From assembly GCF_000003815.2 (NCBI RefSeq), contig NC_049983.1, positions 1,305,046 through 1,352,774 on the forward strand: 47,729 nucleotides of DNA, given 5' to 3'. This DNA is from Branchiostoma floridae (Eukaryota > Chordata > Leptocardii > Amphioxiformes > Branchiostomatidae). Below, in pieces: positions 31,301 to 42,029 of the stretch. Position 1 is the stretch's first letter. Every line of letters starts with the position of its first letter. A model generated the notes under the pieces. The model did not search any database. It had not been told where the DNA came from and saw nothing but the letters and a program-made list of their open reading frames with translations. Position numbers and translations under genes: made by a program.

Positions 31301-31519
31301 ACCTTTCTGTCGAACAAGTCTGTCTTAAAGTTAAGACGTTAAAACTCTATGGCACCTTATTTCCAGTTTAACTAGTAGGTTTCATAGCATGAACGATATT
31401 GTCCTATCATAAACCATGGAAAGCCTTTAAAGATTTGTTTTACATATCTTATAGTTCTAAACTTAAAATGAAGATCATTAAATGTCATTGAGAGACTAAA
31501 TTAACCATATGTTCGTACC

Positions 31520-31855
31520 TTCAAAATCGCAAACTGCTCCTAGGCCTAGGGAAACAAGTGTCTGTCCTTGTGCCAGGGAACCTCCAGAAATGACGCAGGC
31601 AAGAAAACAATATGTTCCACGCTTAATTGTCTGCCTGCAAGGGAAGCATTTCATCACGACTATGTTGTAACAGCTCCCGTAATGGCGCACTCGAGAAAAA
31701 CAAGATGTTTAAAGGTTAATTGTCTGCTTTTGTTTGAGATTGCACTGGAGGAGTTTCATCGCTGGTATGTCAATCTTCTCTCTCGTGTCTTTGTCTGTTG
31801 TCAGGTAAGAATAAGTTAATAGTTCATGTTTCCATCTACTGCACAGAGAAAGCGC
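31520..31855 (-). other. 5'-UTR exon and upstream region of LRR paralogue B
   Basis: Homologous to 26679-27004 of paralogue A. The TATA-like stretch of A is not conserved here. The transcription start is unknown. Confidence 0.4.
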
Positions 31856-32070
31856 TCTCTGCCAAACTGTCTTTTCCAAATTTTATCTAACACGAGTTAG
31901 AAATTATTGATCAGACACTCCTAGTGATCTGTTGCGCTGGTCTCAATCATGATGTTTCAGACTTAGGCCTACGTCATATTTACAAACCGGGGCCCGGCCA
32001 GGCAACTTTCGGGAACGAAAAGTATGATATAAAAGACATGTGGACACTGAACCAAACATGTGTATATTAT

Positions 32071-34159
32071 TTACGTATTCATTTCTATTTTTCGTTTTGA
32101 TAAAAAAAAAGCCCGGTCGGGCTCCTTTAGCCTAAGGGAGACAAAATGCTGTTTTGGTCTTACTCGTGTATCCCAGAATGCTATTATACCTGGCAGCCTT
32201 AAATTCGGTTTTCTTTTTCTTTTTACATGTTGTTGTGAGGGGATGGATTCTCTCCGTGTATTCAATGAGGATTGTATATTATCTTTCCAATTTTTTGGTA
32301 TTGCCGCTTTTATAGAATTGAAAATCATTATTTGTCTTGAATCCATGGTCAAAACCATATAAATTGTGTAGGTCTTTGTTTGTAAGAAAAGATCCATCCT
32401 CGTACAAAAAATCGTTCAGATAGATAATTGTAATATATTGGTGCATTCTTTACTAAAATAAATCTATTATTCCACAAAACTTGCGAACATATTTGTGTGT
32501 TTTGGGTTCATATTCCATCACTTCTTCCCATGCAACTAAAACATCTTTGTAAAATGGGGGCATGTCGTTAAGATTTAACTGAGAAGTAGCGTAATTGCAT
32601 CGGAACAACAAGAAGCCTCCCCATCTTGCAAACAGTGCTCTTTTTCTTTTGATGGGTCCATGACAAATCTTTTAATCCATTTGGCTTTTAAGGCCTTGTT
32701 CATTACATTAAAATCGATCATTTTAAGTCCACCTTGACATTTTTTGCCAATCAGAGTTTTCATTTTTACTTTTGGAGGTTTCTCTCGCCAGATATACTTG
32801 AATATGTATTCGTTTACTTGTTTCACAAATTGGGGAGGGACATGCATGATTGAGCAAATATAGATCAACTTAGAGATGCCGATGGTCTTCACAATCAATA
32901 TTCGACCAATCAATGTCAAGTTTCGTTGTTTCCATATGTTGCACGCTTGTACCATTTTTGTATAATTCTTATCAAGGTCTTCTTTATAACATCTATGTTT
33001 GTCATGGTCAAAGTGCGCGCCCAGTGCTTTAACGGGACCATCGGTATCAGGACAGTTCGGCACATGGACACTTCGGCCCGGACATTTCGGCCCCAAGTCC
33101 AGGACACTTCGGCCCCAGGCCGAGGACATTTCGGCCCAGGCTCAGAGACACTTCGGCCCCGCTACTTCTTATGCGTGTGGGCATGCTATGCAATGTACAA
33201 ATTAATCGAAAAGCTATGTGAAACGCAACGATGAAACATATTGAGCATTATGTCTTGTAACAAATAAATAAGCCGTGAAACATAGCAATCACACTTAACT
33301 ACCACAGTTATATCTGAAACACTATATAATATGCTGTACAAGTAAAATCATGCGTCCTAAAATTATACGTTATTTAGTCAACTCGGGCTACGTGTTAGAT
33401 AACTATCGTGGACTGGACCCGGGGCCGAAGTGTCCTCGGCTTGGGGCCGAAATGTCCTGATTGACGGGGGGCCGAAGTGTCCATGTGCCGAAGTGTCCGA
33501 CATTCGGACCATCAGGCCAACGGATAGGGAGTGGCTTATCTTGTCTATCTCTGTTTGAGCCTATCCACATAGCTTCAGTTTTTCCATAATTTAGATCAAG
33601 ACCACTACAATCCTTAAAGAGGTTCAACGTTTCTAACAGTTTCAGTGCAGAGGGTATATCTAGTAATAGTGATGTCATGTCGTCTGCGTACATTGAAAGT
33701 TTTTGTATTCTTCCATACACTTGTAAACCTTTGATGTTCATCTGCTCTAACTGCTGAAGCTAACATTTCAATACAGATTATAAACAAGCTAGATGACAGT
33801 GGATCCCCCTGCCTTACACCTCTATGAACACTAAACCATGGAGATACATAGCCATTATTAAGCACACAGCTTGTTATATCAGTGTCTAGCAATTTAACCC
33901 ATTTGACCATGTTGTGTCCAAAGTTTACAGTTTCTAGTACTTTTAGTATGAAGGAGTGTTCGATACTATCATAAGCTTTTTTGAAGTCCAGAAACATCAA
34001 CAATCCCGCTTTCTTCTTTTTATCGTAATAATCTATTGTGTCATAAATACGCCTGATGTTTGTCCCTATATATCTCTGTTTAACAAATCCTGTTTTTTCT
34101 TCGTGTATTAGGAAAGGGAGTAAACGTTCAATTCGTAGTGTAAGTGCTTTGACATATTA
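32071..34159 (-). pseudogene. L1/Tx1-like LINE ORF2 (reverse transcriptase), 5'-truncated, frameshifted and interrupted
   Basis: In minus-strand order: a segment with EEKTGFVKQRYIG (about 34085-34125), FLDFKKAYDSIEH (about 33965-34000), HRGVRQGDPLSSSLF (about 33795-33840), then a one-base frameshift near 33741. The YADDM active-site box follows near 33675-33690. The frame then meets a MITE (33043-33505) and resumes with LGAHFDHDKH, GRILIVKT, a GGLKMIDFNVMNKALK segment and, after more frame changes, PPFYKDVLVAW and LYGFDHGF. This order, with the long post-RT domain, is typical of the L1/Tx1 group. The endonuclease and ORF1 are absent. It is dead. Confidence 0.85.
33043..33505. mobile_element. 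MITE inserted in the LINE, 8-bp target-site duplication
   Basis: The 463-bp element is flanked by GGACCATC at 33035-33042 and 33506-33513. The terminal inverted repeats (about 30 bp) share TTCGGCACATGGACACTTCGG. Further copies of GGACA(C/T)TTCGGCCC are stacked inside each end. The LINE reading frame carries the duplicated Asp-Gly-Pro codons on both sides. An 8-bp duplication suggests a hAT-type mechanism. There is no transposase ORF. Confidence 0.9.
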
Positions 34160-34170
34160 CCTAGAATTCC

Positions 34171-34312
34171 TGTCGCCACCCCATACAAGTACCGTTTTCA
34201 CTTACAAGAGGTTAACGGTGGTCACCGTGATGCAGTTAGAAGTGAGCTATGAGACGTCTCCTGTCTCCTGAGAGAGACCGGTAACCACTTACAAGTGGCT
34301 CAGAGAGATGAG
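34171..34312 (+). repeat. Palindrome-rich dispersed repeat, inverted partner of 41885-42026
   Basis: About 142 bp are shared with the minus strand of 41885-42026, with few differences. It contains CACTTACAAGAGG, GGTGGTCACC, GAGACGTCTC, GACCGGTAACC and CCACTTACAAGTGG, most of them perfect or near-perfect palindromes. Confidence 0.85.
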
Positions 34313-34568
34313 TCTCCGTCTCCGTCCTGTACAATGATACTGTAATACCACGCACAGATACTCGCGAGACTTCGTTGACGGTACGAGATTTAGGGGCTGC
34401 GGAAATTTTCAGGTGAGTATCGATTGTTGCCTCGTTTGACGGCCAGCAGCTGATCAAGTCGACCGATTTCATGGCGAGGTAAGCACCTGTTATCCATTTA
34501 CTAATCATTTTGAGGTTAATAGTCACTGCAACCCTCACTCGTTTGCCTTGTGAGTTTTTTTGTGACAA

Positions 34569-35277
34569 TGTAACAGTGGTGTTTAAGTACTGCCTATCGT
34601 CCTTGCCCAAACGCACTAGTGCTTTTGTGGCGACGGTGATAGCGTTCGTGATTTGTGATCTGCCGACCCCGGTTCGATTCCGGGTAGGGGGCATGTTGTT
34701 TCTTTCTGTTCTTACTCGCCCCTCTGAATTTCTACAATGGTTCCCACGCCGGCCCTGTGAGTAACAGGCTAGTATGTGCCACACAGGGATGTCGAACTCG
34801 GAGATTCGAGGACGAATCTTGAAGAAAAGGGGGAGTAGTGTAACAGTGGTGTTTAAGTACTGCCTATCGTCCTTGCCCAAACGCACTAGTGCTTTTGTGG
34901 CGACGGTGATAGCGTTCGTGATTTGTGATCTGCCGACCCCGGTTCGATTCCGGGTAGGGGGCATGTTGTTTCTTTCTGTTCTTACTCGCCCCTCTGAATT
35001 TCTACAATGGTTCCCACGCAGGCCCTGTGAGTAACAGGCTAGTATGTGCCACACAGGGATGTCGAACTCGGAGATTCGAGGACGAATCTTGAAGAAAAGG
35101 GGGAGTAGTGTAACAGTGGTGTTTAAGTACTGCCTATCGTCCTTGCCCAAACGCACTAGTGCTTTTGTGGCGACGGTGATAGCGTTCGTGATTTGTGATC
35201 TGCCGACCCCGGTTCGATTCCGGGTAGGGGGCATGTTGTTTCTTTCTGTTCTTACTCGCCCCTCTGAATTTCTACAA
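34569..35277 (+). repeat. Tandem 270-bp tRNA-related repeat, 2.6 copies
   Basis: Units start at 34569, 34839 and 35109, an exact 270-bp period. The copies are nearly identical (for example CGCCGGCCC against CGCAGGCCC). Each has a perfect T-arm/B-box CCCGGTTCGATTCCGGG (about 34669, 34939 and 35209) and an A-box-like TGGCGACGGTG about 35 bp upstream. The acceptor stems do not pair, so these are tRNA-derived SINE-like sequences and not functional tRNA genes. The third unit breaks off at 35277. Because 270 is a multiple of three, both strands show long artificial ORFs. Confidence 0.85.
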
Positions 35278-35289
35278 CAAGGTGTGCGC

Positions 35290-37055
35290 GCTTCGGCCAG
35301 GCGCGGGTGAAGGGGGAGGGGGGTGGTACACACCACCGCCAGTAGAAAACAATAACAAGAAAACAATAATATTGTACATGTGATTGTGCTGATCGCAAGA
35401 ATAGCCCACTGCTGTTGTTACTGGCCTGTTATAGCTGTCATTAAGCCCATGCATTTACAGTATTCAAATCAATTCACCTCAAACATGTACTAGTAGTAAG
35501 ACCATGAGTCGGATATACGATCGTTTCGATTCAAATTATTATCTCGATTTTGAGCTGTTCACTTTCAGAATCAGAAATCAACCTGAATATACCAGAGAAA
35601 TTGACACTCGTGTAGCATGTGGCAAGAGTATAGAGTACAAATGTATGTGGCATGACCATGAGAACATTTCCAAATCATAATGTCTCCTTGTGTATATCCA
35701 GCAATTGAATGAATGGTCACAGATACAACCTTTGTCATTTTATTATAATCCACATATAGCTGAATTGTCTCCAAAGTTTCTTGTCTCTCTCAAGTGTCAT
35801 TGCATTTTCCCAAGGGTAGTCAGCTGTTTTGGAAATGTCAGGAATCTCTTTGTACAAACTATAATTCTTTTTATCAATAATGCCTCAATATCTACGATAT
35901 CCTCTGACAGACACGAGTGAAAAACAAATGAATTTGTTTTCCAGGTTGGAATCCACCCTGAAGCCTATTGAAGACATACACGAGATCACAAGATGGCGGC
36001 AGAGTGACCTAGAATGGACCAATCCTGAAGCCCGGCCCCTGTTCGATCATGTTCTATTTCGAACACCTCCGTCAAAAACAGCTCTTGTCGGATAGAACTG
36101 TTCGCCACCACTATTTAGCTGATAATAACGACTGACTTCGGTTTAGCTTTTTTTCACCCTGACCTCCTCTCAGACCGGGCTGAAAAAAAATGCGCTGACT
36201 TCTTTGTTGAAGGTTACATCCACTGAGTACAGTCATCTGAGGAGATGGCTGATATAGTTGTGGTAAGGGCTTTAATTTCAATCAAAGTGGAAGCGGGAGG
36301 CCACGCATATCATTATCTTGTTCGTGGGCAGAAGTGTCCGGTTTCTGACATACAGTCAATGCACATGAAAACCAGGGTACATCTATTTGTTACTGGGTTT
36401 TTACTGCGTTTGCTGCATGCAACAGCGACATGCTCATGATAAAAGCGAAATCAAGAAGAAAGCAGCTCAGGCACTCATGGAGAGGGAGCTTGTACTACGC
36501 ACCAACTAATGGGACACTTCTACAAAGTCTGCCAGTGCAGAGTCCCGTGTCTTATACATACCCTGCTCTACATGTGCATCCTGCCCACCAACAATGTAAA
36601 GCTAATTGCAGTGGCTCTCCCTCCCACAGTACCTATACACGGTGGGTTTAGTCTTCAACAAAGAATAGCATAGCATTTTTCTTTGGCCATTTCTGTTCAA
36701 TGATGATGATTTCTGTTTAACTGGGTATTCGAATTAGAATAGGGGTTGCATCTTGTTCTATTTGTTCAATATGACGTTCGATCGGGATTGGTCCATCCCT
36801 TGCGAAACTGAATGACCTCGACGTTGAGGAAAGAAAGCAATACCTTTCAATAATACAACGTGTGTCATGCCAAAGGTCATTTTTTATCTAACTAAAGTAA
36901 AGGGACGTTATTACATTTATTGGTGTCAATAATCCTACATGTTCTGGAAATGTTTTGTAACATCTAGTACTTTGGAAAGGTTTTAGTAGCTTACTAATAG
37001 AAATGTTTTTTTATCAAGACAGATGCCATTTTGATATTAGTGTTGTTGAGATCTT
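35290..37055. other. Non-coding stretch with one weak exon-like segment
   Basis: A GC-rich patch follows the array (35280-35330). At 35945-36095 an acceptor-like TTTGTTTTCCAG is followed by 50 codons open to TAG, containing HEITRWRQSDLEW. No donor, partner exon or known domain was found, so it is not called a gene. Confidence 0.35.
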
Positions 37056-37059
37056 TTTT

Positions 37060-37143
37060 CACAGGAATCAAAGGATGTATATATGACATATACATGCTTT
37101 AAAAAGCATGTATATGTCATATATACATCCTTTGATTCCTGTG
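37060..37143. repeat. Perfect 84-bp palindrome (41-bp arms, 2-nt centre)
   Basis: The left arm is 37060-37100, the centre AA is at 37101-37102, and the right arm is 37103-37143. The arms match at every base. They begin CACAGGAATCAAAGG and meet at CATGCTTT/AAAGCATG. Confidence 0.97.
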
Positions 37144-37144
37144 T

Positions 37145-38865
37145 TTGTAGATATTTCCAAAGCATAGTAAGCATGCCTGTTTATTATAGTCTTACTGTAT
37201 TTATAACTTCCAGTGCATACCGTATGCTTGGTAGTGTTGTTTGTGTATTCAGGTGAGCTTTTAGAATGCAGACATGAATGAACTGATGCATATGACTTTG
37301 GACAGGTGTTTGAGTAAGTGTACATGTAAATTTTCTCCTGGTAGGAAGCAGGAGATGGTGCTGTTTATGCAAGTCACACCTGTCTAGAATGATCAGACCA
37401 CTGGCTTTAGTTGTTCACACTGAAGAACCACATGCTTGTAGAAAAAGATGAAATTGTTAGAAATCTTTGGGCAAAATGGGTTCGGATACAGTCGAATCCG
37501 GGCCAATACTTTGCCGTATCCTTAAGGGATGCGATCAGATAAGGGCATCTGATGCGATTGGTTATGGAGCTAAAATCTGACATTCGCCAGTTTCCGTACT
37601 TGTTTGGATATGGAAAAAATACGAAATACGTATCTTTTGCAGCTGCGATAGGGATTTCATATCCTTGCTGTGAAATACACTTAAATGTCTGTAATTTTCC
37701 GTATCCTAACCAACACGCAAATCCCAACATTTGCCTGCGAATGCGCAGATACGAAAGGATTTTCCACCTTAACCGAATCAGAAATCTGTATCACCCTGTA
37801 TTTGCAATGTATACGCAGATACGAAATTCAGAATTTTTGGATCCTAACCAAATTCAATAAAAATAAAAATTGTAAAATGGTTGGGGTAAAGGTAACGGCT
37901 AATCCAAAACATAAAAAAAAGCTTGAAAAAAGTACAAAAACACTATTATTGTACAGTTACATTTTATTTGGGGCATGAATGAATTGAATTGTAAAACAAT
38001 TGTTTGAATAATTTTCATCCAAAAATGTATATTTTGCACTTGTAGCTCTTGTTCAAAGCCCGATGATCTCAAATTTGGTATTGGGACAGCCGTTAAATGT
38101 ACACAAGAACAGAGCTTCTTGAATTGTCCAATTGCATCACAATAACATTGTGCTCATTCCTGACTTTTGTGTTGAGTAATACTCTGCATTACCATGGATG
38201 GTTTGGAAAAATCCATTTTAGGGTGAGGCATTTTGGAAGTATGTAATTCTGCAAGGGACAATCTTCAGAGTAAGTTCATGTTCCAATGGGTAGTAGAAAA
38301 GGACGTGAGAGAAATCCAAGTGTAAATTGTGCTGCGTGGTGTAGGAATGTGGAATAGAGACTGTATGGTTTGGACTCATAGGTTTTTATACAGATTCTGT
38401 GATGTCGGATCTATTCGTATCGAGCAACTGCTTAACCTGTCTCGGTGCTTCACCATACTATTGTTGCTGAGTAATTTTAACATACATGTAATTGCCCAAG
38501 ATAGTAATAAGAGAAAAGAAAATCTGAATAAACAGCTGTCACAGTAACCCCACTAAGAGTCCATGCATACCCCAAAAGAAGTCTATTGCAAAAAAGAACT
38601 TATACCTATAGGTGAAACATTATAGTCTGTTGGGGGGGGGGGGGGCATGTGAGAGAAATCCATGTGTAAACTGTGCTAAGTGGTGTAGGAATATGGAATT
38701 AAAACTATGAGTTATCTGTATGTAGCAAAATTTATTGATTTTAATTTCTCTAGTTATTTAGCCAGGGTGTCCCCAAATTCTCAGTGGAAAACACTACTTT
38801 ACAGTCCAGGGCCCTGGAATGAATTGGATGGTCACACATACAGGACTGCTGGTCAGTTTGGATCA
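37145..38865. other. AT-rich non-coding stretch
   Basis: No exon is supported. ATACG-rich short repeats (GATACGAAA, CGTATCC) occur at 37480-37850 and a run of about 16 G at about 38631-38646. The segments around 38282-38345 and 38640-38700 share GTGAGAGAAATCCA(A/T)GTGTAAA and GTGGTGTAGGAAT, a short direct repeat. Confidence 0.45.
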
Positions 38866-38871
38866 TTCAAC

Positions 38872-39304
38872 ACACGACTTGCACACTTCCCATAATTCAC
38901 AAGGCCAGGGATACGGATATAGTGACCAGTGAGGTCATCGGGGGAAACCAACAACAGCTACAGTGGTTACGTGCTGGCTACTTTAGCTGGTTTTACCCTG
39001 GTTTTAAAATTCACAGCGCCAGGGTTACGGATATGGATGTTACCACCATTGTCCAGGGTGCGAAACCAGGGTAAAACCAGCTAAAACCTTTCGTACGACG
39101 GCGGCAAAGCATATAAACTAATGAGTTGTATGACAAATATAGTACTACTATTATTAGCCTAGTATTTTACAAGTTTTGTAGTCAGAAGTATAAAGTAGCC
39201 AGCACGTAACCACTGTAGCTGTTGTTGGTTTCCCCCAATGACCTCACGGGTCACTTTATCCGTATCCCTGGCGCTGTGAATTATGGGAAGTGTGCAAGTC
39301 GTGT
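38872..39304. mobile_element. Fold-back MITE with nested inverted repeats
   Basis: The arms of about 115 bp start ACACGACTTGCACACTTCCC and end with its inverse at 39304. They share AGGGATACGGATA, GGAAACCAACAACAGC and GTTACGTGCTGGCTACTTTA. Inside is a second inverted pair, TAGCTGGTTTTACCCTGG (about 38981) and CCAGGGTAAAACCAGCTA (about 39068). No ORF and no clear target duplication. Confidence 0.85.
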
Positions 39305-40278
39305 ATCCTCAAGAGGTGTGTTGCATCCTCCTTGATCAATTTGAATCAATCCCAACTTCACATTCAGGATAATCTATTCCAATTGATTCAAATTGGCCAT
39401 TGAAGACCAAGGTTGTACTATATAAAATCACCCAATGAATTTGGCTAATGCAAACCAATGAATTCGGCTAATGTAAACTACCAGCCCTCAGTCTGGTCCC
39501 AACCACCATGGTGTTCACATCAGTGGAGGCAGGCTTATAAGTTATACAGATTAGCAAGTATTGGAGTTATTCTTCAAAACAGTTTTCGAAATGCATATAA
39601 GCCAGTAGTTTTGACCAGATAAGGATTTGAAGTATGACTACACACAATTCAGAGTAGCTTCATAAGTCAGCCTCCAAAATCATACAGAAAAGCTCATGGT
39701 CTGACTCGATTTGACTCAAACAGAAGTACACAATGTCTAAGCATGACCCAATTGTAAGTTTGGCGACGAAGAATGCGTCATGGACATTCTCCTGTGCAGG
39801 GCAACCAGTAGGAAACCATGAGTGCTGACAAATATGTCACTCCCTTTTGGGGTCCATAACCATGATGTAGATCTCCATTGGTGAAATCATATGATTGTTC
39901 TGCTACCTTAATGCGAATCGATTACTTTGCAGAGTGGGAACACATTCCAAAAAGTATTCATCAGCATAAAGTGTATCATAAGATACTAAAACACCCAGAG
40001 ATAAGACCATTTTTTTTTCAAACGAGTTTGCTCAGTGTAAGGCCATCGACCACTGAACTATGCTCACTGTAGGCTGTGTAGCAGCATCTCTTCTCCCTAA
40101 GTTAGAAACATTGTCGAGCTAGTTTGACTCACTGACTCAATAGGCGAAGCAGAGGTTACGAGTTGCTTGTGAAATTCCCTTCCCCATTCTAACCAGAATG
40201 GTTTGATCCACTCCCACCTGGAGTTATGTGTTTTGACTAATTTGCTTCAGATGTTGATATAGTAAATGTGTATAATCG
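39305..40278. other. Non-coding stretch, nothing recognised
   Basis: No exon, RNA gene or repeat ends are recognised. Short internal duplications such as AATGAATTTGGCTAATG/AATGAATTCGGCTAATG occur at about 39433-39470. Confidence 0.45.
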
Positions 40279-40286
40279 TTCTTGGT

Positions 40287-40769
40287 TTAGGGTGGGTACA
40301 GAAAATTAAGGTACAGGTATGGTTCAGGTCTAGAGGATCAGGTAGAGGTCCGCACCTATGTGTGAAAACTGATGAATGGGCGACTCAAAACAGTGGTCCA
40401 TTTTTGCAACAAAAGATTCTATTTGGACGTTCATATGCATTTAAAAAAAAATTCTATCTGTATGTCAACAACACTAACTGCCTTTGTTTTAGACCAAGTT
40501 TGACTGTAGAAGCTCGGTAAAAATGACTATCAAAATTCAACTCTCTACTTCACTGTCGTTCTTTTCTTGGATCTGTAAGCCCCCAAACACGTGAACGTCT
40601 GCCGATATAATCTGTTTATTTCGAATCGGTCCAACATCCAGTCCACTAATTTTTCAGGTCTGTTTTTTCTGAATCGGTCCAACATCCGGTCAACTGATTT
40701 TTTCAGGTCTGTTTTTTCTGGACCGGTCTAACGTTAACAAGCAAAAGACGTTTTTTGTACCCACCCCTA
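40287..40769. mobile_element. hAT-like MITE, 483 bp, with 8-bp target-site duplication
   Basis: It is flanked by TTCTTGGT at 40279-40286 and 40770-40777. The ends are inverted repeats around AGGGTGGGTACA and TGTACCCACCCCTA. The interior has GGTCCAACATCCRGTC and CAGGTCTGTTTTTTCTG, each repeated twice. It is related to 29760-30190. No transposase ORF. Confidence 0.9.
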
Positions 40770-40989
40770 TTCTTGGTGAGTGAAAAGTAAGATACCAATT
40801 GAATTTTTTTCTTATGGTGTTATGCTGTTAGATCATAATGTTATTATGGTTTCTTGCAACTTCTTGCCCGACAGCTAATTGCAATTATTATTATTTGATT
40901 TACAATAATAGGTGAAGAACAATATAGCCATTGTGTCACCTCTATAGTCTGAAAACCTCAACTCTATATTCTTTCAGGAGAACACATCG

Positions 40990-41115
40990 ATGTTTCAAAG
41001 GTGTGAATTCGATCCCAGGGTCGGCTGGAAAGGTTCAAGTAAAAAGGGAATCCTGTGTTTGAGGAGGTGCCTAGAGCACGACGTTAACAGCCTTATTACT
41101 CAGATTGGGTATCTA
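40990..41115 (+). mobile_element. SINE-like fragment
   Basis: A B-box-like GTGAATTCGATCCCAGGG is followed by TCCTGTGTTTGAGGAGGTGC and CACGACGTTAACA. This resembles the SINE-type relics at 2365 (GTGTTTGAGGAG) and 8551 (GACGACGTTAA). Confidence 0.4.
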
Positions 41116-41880
41116 CTGGCTGCAATAATACACCAAGGTGAATGAATGAGACAGTGAAAGACAAAGGATCCCACTTTAACTGTAACGTTACATGGATTCC
41201 TTGGCAGAAAGTAGTTTTTCACTTGAGACCCAATTGCTATATAGTGGGCACAGGGGCGTGGAGTGTTGCCCATTTGGTATTTTTGGTACGAAGATGTCTA
41301 GGTGGTATAACGTCACATTACTAATACTACAACATTCAAAGCCGCCCCCCCCCCCCCACACACACACACTTCGCCCCCCTCCCCATACAGTACCATTAGC
41401 AGTTCAGTTCTGTGCGCAGTTGTTAAACAAGAAACCTCCAGATTCTATCAACAACGTCCGCTACTAAAAAATGTATGGCGAATTATGTCACGGTCGCTGG
41501 GAAATGATGTAAGGTTACACAGCGGTAAAGGTTTAACGTTATACGTTTACCGGTCGAACCAACCCTGGACCCGTCTCAAAGCTGCGATCATCTGCCGACG
41601 GCCGACTAGGGTTTGAAGAAAGGGCATATCTGCACTGTTTGCTAAACCTTAGCCTTTGACAGTGCCAAGACATGTAGAAACAATACACCCAACTCACTTT
41701 CTGGTTATATTCTTGTCCAAAATAACGTAAAACTACACTTTTCCTTGCATATTCCTAGGGTGTACGGCAATTTTGGGCCACTGGTCGTCCAGGTCAACAC
41801 ATTAGCGAGGTGACCCATGAACCCAAGAATGACCCAATATACTTGGTTACCCATCGCAAAACACAACACATGGAGTCTGA
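41115..41880. other. Non-coding stretch
   Basis: A run of about 15 C followed by (CA)n lies at 41344-41370. No exon is supported. Confidence 0.45.
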
Positions 41881-41884
41881 CACA

Positions 41885-42026
41885 CTCATCTCTCTGAGCC
41901 ACTTGTAAGTGGTTACCGGTCTCTCTCAGGAGCCAGGAGACGTCTCATAGCTCACTTATAAGTGCATCACGGTGACCACCGTTAACCTCTTGTAAGTGAA
42001 AACGGTACTTGTATGGGGTGCTGTCG
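41885..42026 (-). repeat. Palindrome-rich dispersed repeat, inverted partner of 34171-34312
   Basis: On the minus strand it runs from CACCCCATACAAGTACCG to CTCAGAGAGATGAGT. It contains CACTTATAAGTG and CCACTTACAAGTGG, 12- and 14-bp perfect palindromes, and GAGACGTCTC. Confidence 0.85.
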
Positions 42027-42029
42027 CCG

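Larger units (their letters stand above)
29258..31519 (-). other. 5'-UTR intron of LRR paralogue B, enlarged by insertions
   Basis: The donor TTTTGAAG|GTACGA ends the upstream exon at 31519, and the acceptor TTTTTGTCCATGGAAG ends at 29259. The intron is about 2260 nt against 665 nt in paralogue A. Homology to A stops at 29759 and resumes near 31363, so about 1.6 kb was added. Confidence 0.65.

Noticed and set aside
34600-35240. Functional tRNA genes
   Set aside because: The T-arm is perfect, but no acceptor stem or consistent anticodon stem pairs with it. They are SINE-like tRNA derivatives.
34236-35366. Minus-strand 376-codon open frame with three 90-residue repeats
   Set aside because: It is produced by the 270-bp tRNA-related tandem repeat, whose length is a multiple of three. 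The plus strand is equally open, and the unit carries polymerase III box B sequence.
35945-36095. Protein-coding exon after TTTGTTTTCCAG
   Set aside because: No partner exon, no domain and no coding context; left as an unproven segment.
34171-42026. One large transposon with the palindrome-rich repeats as its ends
   Set aside because: No direct target duplication outside the two copies and no transposase inside; kept only as an alternative to two dispersed copies.
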